Below, piece after piece: positions 6,836 to 14,776 of a stretch of DNA of 31,871 bases. The DNA comes from an uncultured Clostridiaceae bacterium (lineage in GTDB: Bacteria > Bacillota > Clostridia > Lachnospirales > Lachnospiraceae). The position numbers and the translations under genes are program-made. Location of the stretch: NCBI GenBank assembly GCA_902477765.1, contig CABSIM010000033.1, positions 1 through 31,871 of the forward strand, in the 5' to 3' direction. Position 1 is the stretch's first letter. Each line of letters starts with the position of its first letter. Below the pieces are notes generated by a model. The model ran no database searches, was not told the DNA's origin, and saw only the letters and a list, made by a program, of their open reading frames with translations.

Positions 6836-7795
6836 TTATTCTTCCCGGCGGAAGGGCGGAAGAGAGAACAGGCTGAGCTGAGGATCTTTCAGGCTTTTCA
6901 TTTTACGGACGGTGATTCTGTCTTCCACAGTGAGATCTCCGCATAAAAGCGGAGAAGTGCCGCCGCAGGCCACACCTTTTCTGCAGGTCCGGGACGGGTT
7001 CCCCGAGGCGTAGCAGTAGATACAGCCCGCCGGACAGGTGCCGTACATGCCGATGTCAATGCTGGATACACATTGGCATCCGGCCCGCTGTCCCCGGTCT
7101 TTTTCTGCCTTCAGGCTGCATCCCAGAAGCCGGGAAATCCGGTCCCGGTCAATGCATGCCCCGTGGCCGATATGAAATTCAGAGAAGTCCCCGGCTTCGG
7201 CGCAGGTGTTTATTTCAAGCCCCAGGGAATGGGCAGCGGATGAAAAATGTTCTGCCAGGATCCGCTGCTCTTCAGGATCCGGCTCTCTGATTCCATGGCG
7301 TTTCAGGGCGCCGGAGATTCCTGCATAGAGATCCAGAAAACTGAAGACACACGTATCCGTCCAGGGGGCCAGGGCCTCAGCCAGAAGGCAGAACTGGCGG
7401 ATGTGCCAGCTGACCGTGTACGTGCCGGTGATGAGGACCGGGTCATATCTCCATATGACCCGGTCTTTTCCTATGCGTTCCGACAGATGACGGAAGACGG
7501 AGATCCGGTCTTCCAGGGGAGGAATGCCGGGCTCAGGACCCGGGCCGTAGGCGTTGAGGGTAAACTGAAACAGATACAGGTATGGATCCAGCCGGCTCAG
7601 ATTTTTCAGCATGGGTGCCGGATTCTTGCTCCAGAACACAATACAGTCCACCACATCTTCCGAGAGATCAATCAGGCTCACCTGATGGCAGTTCATGGGA
7701 TTTCTGACATATACCTGCTTTTCCTGAAGGCGGCGCAGGAACCAGTCAGAAAAAAATGCCGGAATATCGGTCCGTCTGCTGGCACTTATGATCAT
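6836..7795 (-). CDS. DUF1848 protein, radical-SAM-like
   Basis: A 319-residue member of the DUF1848 family. It begins with the family signature MIISASRRTDIPAF, has 'FWSKNPAPML' (54-63) and 'RYDPV' (116-120), and ends in a cysteine cluster C240-x-C242-x11-C254-x3-C258-x2-C261 (CPAGCIYCYA), suited to an iron-sulfur cluster as in radical SAM or spore photoproduct lyase-like enzymes. No reaction is established for the family to my knowledge. The ATG at 7795 is chosen for AAAGGGGAG about 8 nt upstream; the open frame runs back to 7918, past the promoter. It is a single gene, convergent with the cupin. Confidence 0.85.
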   Translation of the reverse strand: MIISASRRTDIPAFFSDWFLRRLQEKQVYVRNPMNCHQVSLIDLSEDVVDCIVFWSKNPAPMLKNLSRLDPYLYLFQFTLNAYGPGPEPGIPPLEDRISVFRHLSERIGKDRVIWRYDPVLITGTYTVSWHIRQFCLLAEALAPWTDTCVFSFLDLYAGISGALKRHGIREPDPEEQRILAEHFSSAAHSLGLEINTCAEAGDFSEFHIGHGACIDRDRISRLLGCSLKAEKDRGQRAGCQCVSSIDIGMYGTCPAGCIYCYASGNPSRTCRKGVACGGTSPLLCGDLTVEDRITVRKMKSLKDPQLSLFSLPPFRREE

Positions 7796-7850
7796 CTGAA
7801 AACTCCCCTTTCTCCTGTACGGATTCTTTCCGGAAACTGCATATGCCCGT

Positions 7851-7859
7851 ATTATAACA
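7851..7859 (-). promoter_or_regulatory. Extended -10 promoter of the DUF1848 gene
   Basis: On the minus strand TGTTATAAT (TG-N-TATAAT) occurs with no good -35 box, 56 nt upstream of the ATG. Confidence 0.65.
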
Positions 7860-7901
7860 TATCCGGAGCAGAAAAGTAACGGGCAGGTACGCAGGAACCC
7901 T

Positions 7902-7930
7902 TTGTCCCTCCGGTACATACGTTATATAGA
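7902..7930 (+). promoter_or_regulatory. Candidate promoter of the 8011 two-gene unit
   Basis: TTGTCC (7902-7907), 17 bp, TATAGA (7925-7930). It is divergent from the DUF1848 promoter. The match is moderate. Confidence 0.4.
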
Positions 7931-8010
7931 GTACGGAAGAGAAAACGTTCAGAAACAGAAGAACCCAGCAATGACCTGTACTGTTCCTGATTCCGGGAGG
8001 AGGTGAGACA

Positions 8011-8544
8011 ATGGGAAAAAACGGAAAAACAGGAAACCGGCTGCTTCTGGCCTGGAACAGAATCCAACTGGTGGACAAATGCCTTATCCTGTTTTTCGGA
8101 GTTCTTCTGCTCCAGTCTTTCTTAAGCCTGTTCGGGGGAGCTCCTGCAAATGCCGAGGCCGGAAATATTGATGTCATTGTCCGGACTTCTCTGGCATCGA
8201 TTTTCGGATATATTCTGAGCGCCAACTTCGTCCGGGCTCCCGGTGAAAAGAAAGAACAGAGCGGGGGAGAGCCGCAGCCGGGGCCGGAACCGGTCTATAC
8301 CCAGAGCATGGAATCCGGGGAAGAAGGCGAAGACGGAGAAAAAGCCGCGGCCAGAATCCAGATCATGACGGCGGCTGCCATAGGAATGATCTGTCTGGCG
8401 GTGCTTCTGGTCTACCGGAGCATCGGAGCAGAGGGGGCTGCTGCCGGCAGTGCCACTGCCGCTGCCGCCCAGCTGCGGGATTTTGTCTCCGGATGCGTAG
8501 GGTTTCTGATCGGAAGCCCCGGGGAAAAGAATCATGTGGAATAA
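8011..8544 (+). CDS. Unrecognised membrane protein
   Basis: The 177-residue product is not recognised. It has a hydrophobic helix at about 15-35, a second weakly hydrophobic segment at about 48-70 (IVRTSLASIFGYILSANFV), an acidic Gln/Glu-rich loop at 74-112, a clear helix at 116-136, and an Ala-rich stretch leading to a last amphipathic or membrane segment at about 155-168. It has a strong GGAGGAGGTGAG site before the ATG. The next gene begins 16 nt downstream, so they form a pair; this may be the membrane anchor or partner of that cytoplasmic beta-domain protein. No signal peptide or enzyme motif is seen. Confidence 0.7.
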   Translation: MGKNGKTGNRLLLAWNRIQLVDKCLILFFGVLLLQSFLSLFGGAPANAEAGNIDVIVRTSLASIFGYILSANFVRAPGEKKEQSGGEPQPGPEPVYTQSMESGEEGEDGEKAAARIQIMTAAAIGMICLAVLLVYRSIGAEGAAAGSATAAAAQLRDFVSGCVGFLIGSPGEKNHVE

Positions 8545-8560
8545 AAAGGAGAGAGTTTAA

Positions 8561-9427
8561 ATGGCTGATATTATCAACGATCTTTTAAGTCTGCAGTACA
8601 GTGAGAATTTTATGATTGACGGGATCCAGGAAGAAAATGTGGATCTGTATCTTCCGCCGGCACCGGCCCAGACCGCGGTTCTGTACGGAACTGTCACCGA
8701 CGGCGGGGTTCCGGTGCCCGATGCCACCATCAAGATATTTGATGCGGCCGGACATCCCTACAGGCATACGCTGACGGATGCGGCCGGCGCCTATACGTTC
8801 AGTGACGTGCCGGCCGGAACCTACAGCGTGGGTGCCGTCGCAGAAGGCTACCGGCTCAGTGACCTGCAGCAGGTGACCCTGTCAGAAAGTGATACCACCA
8901 GTGTGGAATTCAATCTTGCAAAAGATACCACCCTTGCGCTGGGAGCCATTGCCGGAGTCGTATCCTCTGTCCTGCCGGCAGGCGGCACCATGCCTGTGGC
9001 CGGCGCCAGAATCACACTGCGGGATTCCCTGGGGGCTGCCGCTGCGGTGACCTATGCTGCTGCCGACGGGGAATTTGTGTTCTATGATGTGGCCGACGGA
9101 ATCTATTCCATCCTGGCTTCTGCGGACGGGTATGCCACAGCCACGGTTCTGGCGGTGACCATTACAGCCGGTTCCATTGCCAATGTGACCATTACCATGC
9201 ACATTGACACAAGAGTCTACAGCGGCACCGTCAGCGGCATTGTAAAAAACAAGAGCGGATATGCCATGGCAGGCTGTTTTGTGGGGCTTTACCAGATAAA
9301 GGACAATGGAATGGGCGGGACCACAGAGACCCTGGTTGCCACCACCAAGACCAATGCTGCAGGCCAGTATCTTTTTGGTACGGTTGGCAGCGGGACTTAT
9401 ATTGTGAAAGCCAAAATGAACGCATAA
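8561..9427 (+). CDS. Triple carboxypeptidase-regulatory-like domain protein
   Basis: The 288-residue protein is almost wholly made of three transthyretin-like beta domains of the carboxypeptidase regulatory-like type, at about 40-118, 128-213 and 220-288. Each ends in a related pattern: 'AAGAYTFSDVPAGTYSV', 'DGEFVFYDVADGIYSI' and 'AAGQYLFGTVGSGTYIV'. A distinct N-terminal 35 residues, starting MADIINDLLSLQYSENF, has no signal-peptide character, and there is no LPxTG or membrane anchor, which is unusual for this fold because such domains are mostly extracellular. It may act inside the cell (for instance during spore formation) or be exported by another route. It is paired with the membrane protein 16 nt upstream. 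Function unknown. Confidence 0.75.
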   Translation: MADIINDLLSLQYSENFMIDGIQEENVDLYLPPAPAQTAVLYGTVTDGGVPVPDATIKIFDAAGHPYRHTLTDAAGAYTFSDVPAGTYSVGAVAEGYRLSDLQQVTLSESDTTSVEFNLAKDTTLALGAIAGVVSSVLPAGGTMPVAGARITLRDSLGAAAAVTYAAADGEFVFYDVADGIYSILASADGYATATVLAVTITAGSIANVTITMHIDTRVYSGTVSGIVKNKSGYAMAGCFVGLYQIKDNGMGGTTETLVATTKTNAAGQYLFGTVGSGTYIVKAKMNA

Positions 9428-9738
9428 GGGAAGACAGGAGGCCGTTTCTTTCGGGCCGGACTTTCAGCCTGGGAGAGAAATGCCAAATCAGGCAGAATTT
9501 CTGCTTCTTTCCGCGGGAAAGAGGAATACGGGTTCAAAGAAAACCCTGTTCCTGCCCCGGGCGGTGCCGGTACGGTCTGTTCTGGCTTTTTCTGTGCCGA
9601 TGCCTGCGGATGCCTTTCTGAGACGCCGCAGGCCCGGCCGGCGCCCCGCAGCCCGGAAAAGAATTGTTGCCTGAGGGGTTATATGGTAAAATGATATGGG
9701 AAAGCAGAAAAAATTTCGCCTGAAAAGGGGGGCTGAAA
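9428..9738. other. 311-bp intergenic region
   Basis: No supported gene. A 64-codon frame at 9480-9674 is Arg/Pro-rich, lacks a ribosome binding site and looks like chance. GC-rich inverted segments around 9600-9655 have no T-run. The right end holds the promoter of the HAD gene. Confidence 0.6.
9664..9692 (+). promoter_or_regulatory. Promoter of the HAD gene
   Basis: TTGTTG (9664-9669), 17-bp spacer, TAAAAT (9687-9692), 46 nt before the ATG. Confidence 0.65.
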
Positions 9739-10623
9739 ATGGAATACGAACGGAGAAAAAAAGAAAAACAGCCGGTGCTGGCAATCTGCTATGATTTTGA
9801 CAAGACACTGTCTCCGGACGACATGCAGGCCCAGGGATATATCCAGTCCGTGGGCTATGATGTGGAACAGTTCTGGAAAGAATCCAACGCCATGGCAGTG
9901 AAAAATGACATGGACAATAACCTGGCCTATATGTATAAGATGGTGGAGGAATCGGAGGGGCGTATTGTGTTCAACAGGGAGCGCCTGGCAGAATACGGTT
10001 CCCATGTAAAACTCTACCAGGGGGTGGACGGATGGTTTGAACGGATCCGGGCATATGGGGCGGAGCGCGGCGTGATTGTGGAGCACTATATCATATCCTC
10101 CGGGCTTAAGGAGATGATCGAGGGAACGGAGATTGCCAGGAAAGGTGCTTTTGAAAAGATTTATGCCAGCTCTTTTTATTATAATGAGCGGGGAGTGGCC
10201 AAATGGCCGGCCCAGGTGATTAACTATACCAGCAAGACACAGTTTCTGTTCCGGATTGAAAAAGGAGTGCTGGACATCAATGACCCCGGGGTCAACGAAT
10301 ATTTCCCGCCGGATCAGATGCGGGTTCCCTTCCGGAACATGGTTTATATCGGGGACAGTGATACGGACATTCCCTGCATGAAACTGGTCAATGTTTACGG
10401 CGGACATTCCATCGGTGTCTATGACCCGGATACTGGAGACAAAACCAAGGTGAAGAAGATGCTCTGTGACAACAGAATCCGGTATTTTGCGGCAGCAGAT
10501 TACAGGGACGGAAGTGAACTGGATCAGCTGGTAAAATCCATTATCTGCAAGACAGCTGCCTATGAAGCTCTGGAAGAACGGCATTTCAGAAATCTTTCGG
10601 AGATCCGGGAGGAAAAGCCGTAA
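9739..10623 (+). CDS. HAD-family hydrolase
   Basis: A 294-residue haloacid dehalogenase-type enzyme, probably a phosphatase. Motif I is YDFDKTLS (nucleophile D19, general acid D21), motif II the serine pair in IISSG (S120/S121), motif III a lysine near K166, and motif IV GDSDTD (205-210). A helical cap lies between residues about 28 and 95. GGGG-type Shine-Dalgarno sequence precedes the ATG. The family spans many small-molecule phosphatases; this subgroup is common in Firmicutes and often annotated only as haloacid dehalogenase-like hydrolase. It appears to be a single gene, and no neighbour tells the substrate. Confidence 0.88.
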   Translation: MEYERRKKEKQPVLAICYDFDKTLSPDDMQAQGYIQSVGYDVEQFWKESNAMAVKNDMDNNLAYMYKMVEESEGRIVFNRERLAEYGSHVKLYQGVDGWFERIRAYGAERGVIVEHYIISSGLKEMIEGTEIARKGAFEKIYASSFYYNERGVAKWPAQVINYTSKTQFLFRIEKGVLDINDPGVNEYFPPDQMRVPFRNMVYIGDSDTDIPCMKLVNVYGGHSIGVYDPDTGDKTKVKKMLCDNRIRYFAAADYRDGSELDQLVKSIICKTAAYEALEERHFRNLSEIREEKP

Positions 10624-10777
10624 CCGGAAAAACGGCCGCCGGGGCAGTGATTTTACCTGGATTTTATATTCAATTTACCGTTATATGATAGCCGCGGCAG
10701 AAAAAAAGGGGTATTTTAGTAAAGAATAAAACAACCGGTAAAAACAAAGAACAGAGGAAAAGAAGAGGAGGAGTGCA

Positions 10778-11434
10778 TTGACTTACAAACAGATCAGAAA
10801 GGACGAAGAGATCCTGGCTTATTTAAAAAAGGGAAACGACAACCTGGGGGTTCTGGGCTATACAGATCATTCCAAGGCGCATTGTACCGTGGTGGCGGAG
10901 CGGGCGGAACTGATTCTGCGATCTCTCGGATATTCGGAACATGACACGGAGCTTGTGAAGATTGCCGGCTTTATGCATGATATGGGAAATGCCATCAACC
11001 GCAGCCATCATGCCGAATACGGCGCATTGCTGGCAGACCGGATTCTGGCCAAAACAGATATGCCGGCAGAAGACAGAGTGACTGTGGTGTCTGCCATAGG
11101 AAACCATGATGAATCCACAGGAGGGGCAGTTGACGCAATTTCCGCGGCACTGATTCTGGCAGATAAGACGGATGTAAGACGCAACCGCGTCAGAAACAAG
11201 GAAAAAGGAAACTTTGATATTCATGACCGGGTCAATTACGCGGTGACAGAGGCAAAGCTTAAAGTAAATGCAGAAAAACATGTAATTACTCTGAGCCTGA
11301 AGATTGACGAGGAAATCTGTTCCATGCTGGAATATTTTGAAATTTTCCTGGGTCGTATGCTGATGTGCAGAAGAGCAGCAGAAATGCTGGGAGTAAAGTT
11401 CAAACTGACAGCCAACGGCAGCAAGGTGATCTGA
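10778..11434 (+). CDS. HD-domain metal-dependent phosphohydrolase
   Basis: The 218-residue protein has the HD fold: H31/H35, H67-D68 (FMHDMGN), H77/H78, H110-D111 (IGNHDES) and D129/D132 (LADKTDVRR). These would bind one or two metals and hydrolyse a phosphoester, possibly a nucleotide. Residues 140-218 form a mixed region ending in a Lys-rich tail. The start is TTG at 10778, set by the strong GAGGAGG site 5-6 nt before it; no in-frame ATG gives the complete domain. It has its own 154-nt upstream region, where I see no convincing -35/-10 pair. The substrate is unknown; the protein is too short for a bifunctional Rel enzyme. Confidence 0.85.
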   Translation: MTYKQIRKDEEILAYLKKGNDNLGVLGYTDHSKAHCTVVAERAELILRSLGYSEHDTELVKIAGFMHDMGNAINRSHHAEYGALLADRILAKTDMPAEDRVTVVSAIGNHDESTGGAVDAISAALILADKTDVRRNRVRNKEKGNFDIHDRVNYAVTEAKLKVNAEKHVITLSLKIDEEICSMLEYFEIFLGRMLMCRRAAEMLGVKFKLTANGSKVI

Positions 11435-11478
11435 GCTGCGGAAAACAGGACCGGCTGCAGAAAAAACAGAAAGCAGAA

Positions 11479-11526
11479 GGCGGCGTGATGCAGTGCCACA
11501 GAAGGCATGCGGACGGCGTTTTTTTT
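11479..11526 (+). terminator. Imperfect terminator after the HD gene
   Basis: GCAGTGCC/GGCATGC with a bulge and partly paired flanks is followed by eight T (11519-11526). The stem is imperfect but the T-run is strong. Confidence 0.55.
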
Positions 11527-11591
11527 GTCTTTCCCGGAAAAGGTTTCTCCGCACATCCGGGGAATCCGGTGTGGTTTTCCTCCGGAATTTC

Positions 11592-11600
11592 TGATACAAT
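11592..11600 (+). promoter_or_regulatory. Extended -10 promoter of the HEPN-like/pseudo-receiver unit
   Basis: TGATACAAT (TG-N-TACAAT) lies 59 nt before the ATG; the -35 place (11572-11577) reads TGGTTT, a weak match. Confidence 0.55.
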
Positions 11601-11659
11601 GGAGAAAATACCGGGGAGCATGAAGGAATGTCCCGGAAAAATCATACAGGAGGGATTCC

Positions 11660-12610
11660 ATGGGAAAAGGTGATGTCAGTTTCTCTTTCATGGACCGTAT
11701 CAGAGAAATCGAACAGAACATTGAAGACAAAAGATGGCAGTCGGCGCTGGCGCTGGCACTGACTCTGCCGGATATCTGCGGCGGCATCGCATATCCGGAA
11801 ATGGTCAGGAGGTACCGGGACGGAAGGATCATGGAAGACAGAAAGGGAAATCCTGCCAGAGACACCGGAAGGCAGTATGTACTCTGGTTTGATACATACG
11901 GGGCAGATTTTTTCCGCCGGCCGGACGGCGACGGAACTCCGTATCTGAACGGGGAGAAATGCTGGCAGCTGAGGTGCGAATATCTTCATCAGAACAGAGG
12001 GTTCGACAATGACGACGGTGAAGACAGCATCCATTTTCACCTGGGAGTCAACTGCGGAAGCTCCATCTGCCACCTGGACCGGGAGGCGGAGGAAAACGGA
12101 ATCACCAACATCCGTCTGGATATCCGTGAACTTTGTCTGCGTCTCTGTGCGGCAGCAAGAGCTTACCATGACGGGTTCCGCAGCGAAAAGGATTTCAGCC
12201 TTTACCATACGCCGGTCATCGATTTCATTCAGTGGCGGCAGGAGACGGAAGAAAGCGGAAAGAAAATCATGGTGCTGGTGGAAGACATGACTTTCGGACA
12301 GGGAATCTGCCGGGCACTGGAGCGGCCGGGACGTACATGCAGACTGTTCACCAATGTGCGGGATGCAGGAAAGTGGGAGGAAAAGAAAAAAACGGATCTG
12401 CTGGTGACAGAACCCGGACTGCTGGAAAAGGGGACTGCTGCAGGAAGACTCAGTCTCCGGTATCCGGTTCTTGTTCTGGGTGATGATTCCGAAGACAGAG
12501 CAGATCTTACGGTCCATGCCGCCGGAGCGGATGTTTCCCGGCCTGTGGCATATATACGCAGACCGTTCCTGCTGGAAACTCTGCGCAGCCGGGCAGAGCA
12601 GTACTTATAG
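11660..12610 (+). CDS. HEPN-like domain fused to degenerate receiver
   Basis: The 316-residue protein appears to have two parts. Residues 10-185 are mainly helical and recall a scattered family of hypotheticals with 'ALALTLPDICG' (30-41), 'YVLWFDTY' (73-80) and 'LNGEKCWQLRCEYLHQ'. R105-x4-H110 in the last fits the R-x4-6-H signature of HEPN ribonucleases, though Cys replaces the usual polar residue. Residues 201-316 read like a response-regulator receiver: 'KIMVLVED' (acidic pair E208, D209), 'DLLVTEPG' (E251 where Asp is phosphorylated), 'PVLVLGDD' (G274 for Ser/Thr) and 'VAYIRRPF' (R301 for Lys). It should therefore not be phosphorylated normally. It is followed 17 nt later by a coiled-coil membrane protein. 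Domain calls are by eye. Confidence 0.6.
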   Translation: MGKGDVSFSFMDRIREIEQNIEDKRWQSALALALTLPDICGGIAYPEMVRRYRDGRIMEDRKGNPARDTGRQYVLWFDTYGADFFRRPDGDGTPYLNGEKCWQLRCEYLHQNRGFDNDDGEDSIHFHLGVNCGSSICHLDREAEENGITNIRLDIRELCLRLCAAARAYHDGFRSEKDFSLYHTPVIDFIQWRQETEESGKKIMVLVEDMTFGQGICRALERPGRTCRLFTNVRDAGKWEEKKKTDLLVTEPGLLEKGTAAGRLSLRYPVLVLGDDSEDRADLTVHAAGADVSRPVAYIRRPFLLETLRSRAEQYL

Positions 12611-12627
12611 AAACGGAGGAGACGGAT

Positions 12628-13005
12628 ATGTGGGAAGTCATGGCAGCACTGGCAGCACTGGGGGCCGTTTTCCTGTGGATGCGGGGAGAAAAAATCAGGT
12701 CAGGTCTGGAAACGGAACTGGAAAAACAGCGCGGAGAAAATCTGAGGCAGAAAAAAGAACTGGAACAGGTTCTGGGCATGTCCGCCGGGGAAAAGGAGCA
12801 GGAAGCGGCCAGAGAAAAGAAACTGTCTGCATCGGCACTCAGCCTGCACCTGTACAGTCAGCTGGCAGAAGAAGAAGCCAGAACGGCTTTTCAGAAGGAG
12901 ATTGCAGGAAAACTTCTGGAAGAAAGTGAAAAGATTCTCCGGCTTCTCGGCAGGGAAATTCAGGGCAGCAGCGGGAATCCGGGCCGGAACAGGGAAAACA
13001 CATGA
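12628..13005 (+). CDS. Membrane-anchored coiled-coil small protein
   Basis: The 125-residue product has one N-terminal hydrophobic helix (about 2-18, ending WMRG, so probably N-out/C-in or an uncleaved anchor). A heptad-like Glu/Lys/Gln-rich helix follows (about 20-80), then a second helical stretch (about 83-113) with 'LHLYSQLAEEEARTAFQKEIAGKL'. It has no recognised domain. An ACGGAGGAG site precedes the ATG, and the gene lies 17 nt after the HEPN-like/pseudo-receiver gene, so the two products probably work together, perhaps with this one tethering the first to the membrane. Its stop codon touches the terminator of the convergent glycosyltransferase gene. Confidence 0.7.
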   Translation: MWEVMAALAALGAVFLWMRGEKIRSGLETELEKQRGENLRQKKELEQVLGMSAGEKEQEAAREKKLSASALSLHLYSQLAEEEARTAFQKEIAGKLLEESEKILRLLGREIQGSSGNPGRNRENT

Positions 13006-13035
13006 AAAAACGGACCGGCATGCATACCGGTCCGT
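13005..13035 (-). terminator. Terminator of the minus-strand glycosyltransferase
   Basis: A 9-bp perfect stem (13010-13018 with 13027-13035, ACGGACCGG) and 8-nt loop are followed on the minus strand by six T. The plus-strand side has no T-run. Confidence 0.8.
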
Positions 13036-13047
13036 TCAAAAGCATAC

Positions 13048-14328
13048 TTATGATTTCATGATACTGGTCTGTGCAGAATGATAAATGGGCTTCCATTCCA
13101 CTTTTTTTGCCAGGGCATACAGGGAAATGGGGATATAGGTAAACATGAAAACCGGGAAGGTCACCAGATAAACCAGCTTTTTCCAGGGTTCCGCATGGAT
13201 TTCCTTCCATTCACAGATAACCGTGACAAGCCCGTAGAAGAACAGGGCTGCGTAAAATTTCCATACCGCTGCAAAAATAAATCCGAAAGACAGATTCAGG
13301 ATCCTGTGGGCAATATATGCAGGCTGTGTCAGACAGATCAGAGCCAGGAACACGTTGAATACGATGGTAAACAGCGTCAGCAGCATGCCGGGAGCTACGG
13401 TCATGAACATATCATAACAGGACCATGCCTGACGTCCGGGCCGCAGACAGCTTTTCAGAAGAGGAAGGCTGTATTTTGCGTCCACCTGATAAAAGCCTTT
13501 GGACCATCTGAGCCGCTGATCCCATGACTGGCGGAATGTGGTAGGCTGCTCGTCATACACAACCGCTTTTCCGCAGTAGCCGATCCGGTAGCCCTTGAGA
13601 GCACTGTCCACAGAGAACTCGATATCTTCTGTAAGAAGATAAAACGGCCATCCATGATTTTCGCGGATGACTTTTCCGGATACCAGGAAACCGGTTCCGG
13701 AAATATGGCAGTTGGTTCCGAGGACCATTCTGGGCAGATTCAGGAGTCTGGCCTCTCTCAGGAACCAGATGGAATATCCGGCGGAGATCCAGTTGCTGCC
13801 GAAATTCTTGGAATTACGGTAGCAGGTCAGCACATCATACCGGCCGGTATCAAATGTCCGGTTCATTTCCGCTGCAAAGTTCGGGTCGATCAGATTGTCG
13901 GCATCAAATACAAAGTAGCCGTCATAGTCATCCCTGCCGTCCATGGCCAGGTGATGGAAAAAGTAATCAAGGGCATAGCCCTTGCCTTTCTGTCTGGAAT
14001 TTTCCCGTTCATACACCCGGGCGCCTTCCCGGCGGGCGACTCCCGCGGTCTGATCCGTACAGTTGTCTGCAATGACATAAATGTCCAGCAGATCTTCCGG
14101 GTAGTTCTGATTCCGGAGATTCCGGATCAGTTCCCCGATCACGGCCTCTTCATTCCGTGCCGGAATGACGGCGGCGAAGCGATGGTACCTGGACGGTTCC
14201 TTCGGCTGTCCGGCATGTTTCCCGTGAACAAGACCAATCACAAGGTATACCAGCTGATAAAAATAGGCGGCCGTGAGGATGACTGCGATCGTCAGATTGA
14301 ATGCTTCTGTAAACTGTGTCAAATTCAT
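13048..14328 (-). CDS. Processive-type GT2 glycosyltransferase (BcsA/NodC-like)
   Basis: A 426-residue membrane glycosyltransferase. An N-terminal helix (about 12-34) precedes a GT-A domain with 'VIPARNEE' (54-61), 'ADNCTD' (87-92), the metal-binding DAD (142-144), 'SGTGFL' (210-215), TED (233-235) and QRLRW (271-275). The last three are the acceptor and product-binding signatures of cellulose synthase, hyaluronan synthase and NodC. Three to four C-terminal helices follow from about 300. It probably polymerises or transfers a hexose or HexNAc at the membrane. The ATG at 14328 has AAGGTGAG a few nt upstream; the frame opens at 14376. It is a lone gene with its own promoter and terminator. The sugar is unknown. 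Confidence 0.88.
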   Translation of the reverse strand: MNLTQFTEAFNLTIAVILTAAYFYQLVYLVIGLVHGKHAGQPKEPSRYHRFAAVIPARNEEAVIGELIRNLRNQNYPEDLLDIYVIADNCTDQTAGVARREGARVYERENSRQKGKGYALDYFFHHLAMDGRDDYDGYFVFDADNLIDPNFAAEMNRTFDTGRYDVLTCYRNSKNFGSNWISAGYSIWFLREARLLNLPRMVLGTNCHISGTGFLVSGKVIRENHGWPFYLLTEDIEFSVDSALKGYRIGYCGKAVVYDEQPTTFRQSWDQRLRWSKGFYQVDAKYSLPLLKSCLRPGRQAWSCYDMFMTVAPGMLLTLFTIVFNVFLALICLTQPAYIAHRILNLSFGFIFAAVWKFYAALFFYGLVTVICEWKEIHAEPWKKLVYLVTFPVFMFTYIPISLYALAKKVEWKPIYHSAQTSIMKS

Positions 14329-14399
14329 AATACTCACCTTTTGATCAAAAAACTGCTCCCTTTTCAACCAGAACAAAATCTGGTCAGATATGTTTCCAT

Positions 14400-14427
14400 A
14401 TCATAGCACATATTTTACGGAATTCAA
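14400..14427 (-). promoter_or_regulatory. Promoter of the GT2 gene
   Basis: On the minus strand TTGAAT (14427-14422), 16 bp, TATGAT (14405-14400), within an AT-rich tract. The start would be about 65 nt from the ATG. Confidence 0.6.
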
Positions 14428-14661
14428 CCGGTTTTATAGAAAGTTCAATATTTTTATAAAAAAATTTTAATATTTGTAATGTTTCTGAAAGAAAAATTGT
14501 GGTATATTTTCTCTGATTGAAAGAATAAATTCCATGCATCCGTCATATGGGATAAAATAAAGTGCTTCGGACCGCTTTTTTGGGAAATTCTCCCACGGGA
14601 GTCCGGAAGAAAATGCGGGACAGCCGTCCGCCGGAAAAACAGGGGGGCAGGAAGGCCTTTG
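14428..14661. other. AT-rich spacer between divergent units
   Basis: About 230 bp between two divergent promoters. The left part (14428-14530) is very AT-rich with A/T runs and could be an UP element or bend; the right part is GC-richer. No gene or clear RNA structure is seen. Confidence 0.5.
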
Positions 14662-14690
14662 TTGAATCCTGAGGATTTTTGTGGTATACT
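14662..14690 (+). promoter_or_regulatory. Promoter of the Sir2-like/ung/uppP operon
   Basis: TTGAAT (14662-14667), 17 bp, TATACT (14685-14690); the start near 14697 leaves an 80-nt leader and excludes the open-frame start at 14681. Confidence 0.75.
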
Positions 14691-14776
14691 TGGAACAATT
14701 CCATGACGGGGCGGAAAACGAATGTCATGGGCTTACAGAATACGGCGGTGCAGGCCGGAACAGACAGGAGAACGAT

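Noticed and set aside
8011..9427. Prophage or mobile-element remnant
   Set aside because: No integrase, repeats or capsid-type genes occur, and composition matches the neighbours.
9480..9674. 64-codon frame in the gap before the HAD gene
   Set aside because: No ribosome binding site, Arg/Pro-rich, and it overlaps the -35 of the HAD promoter.
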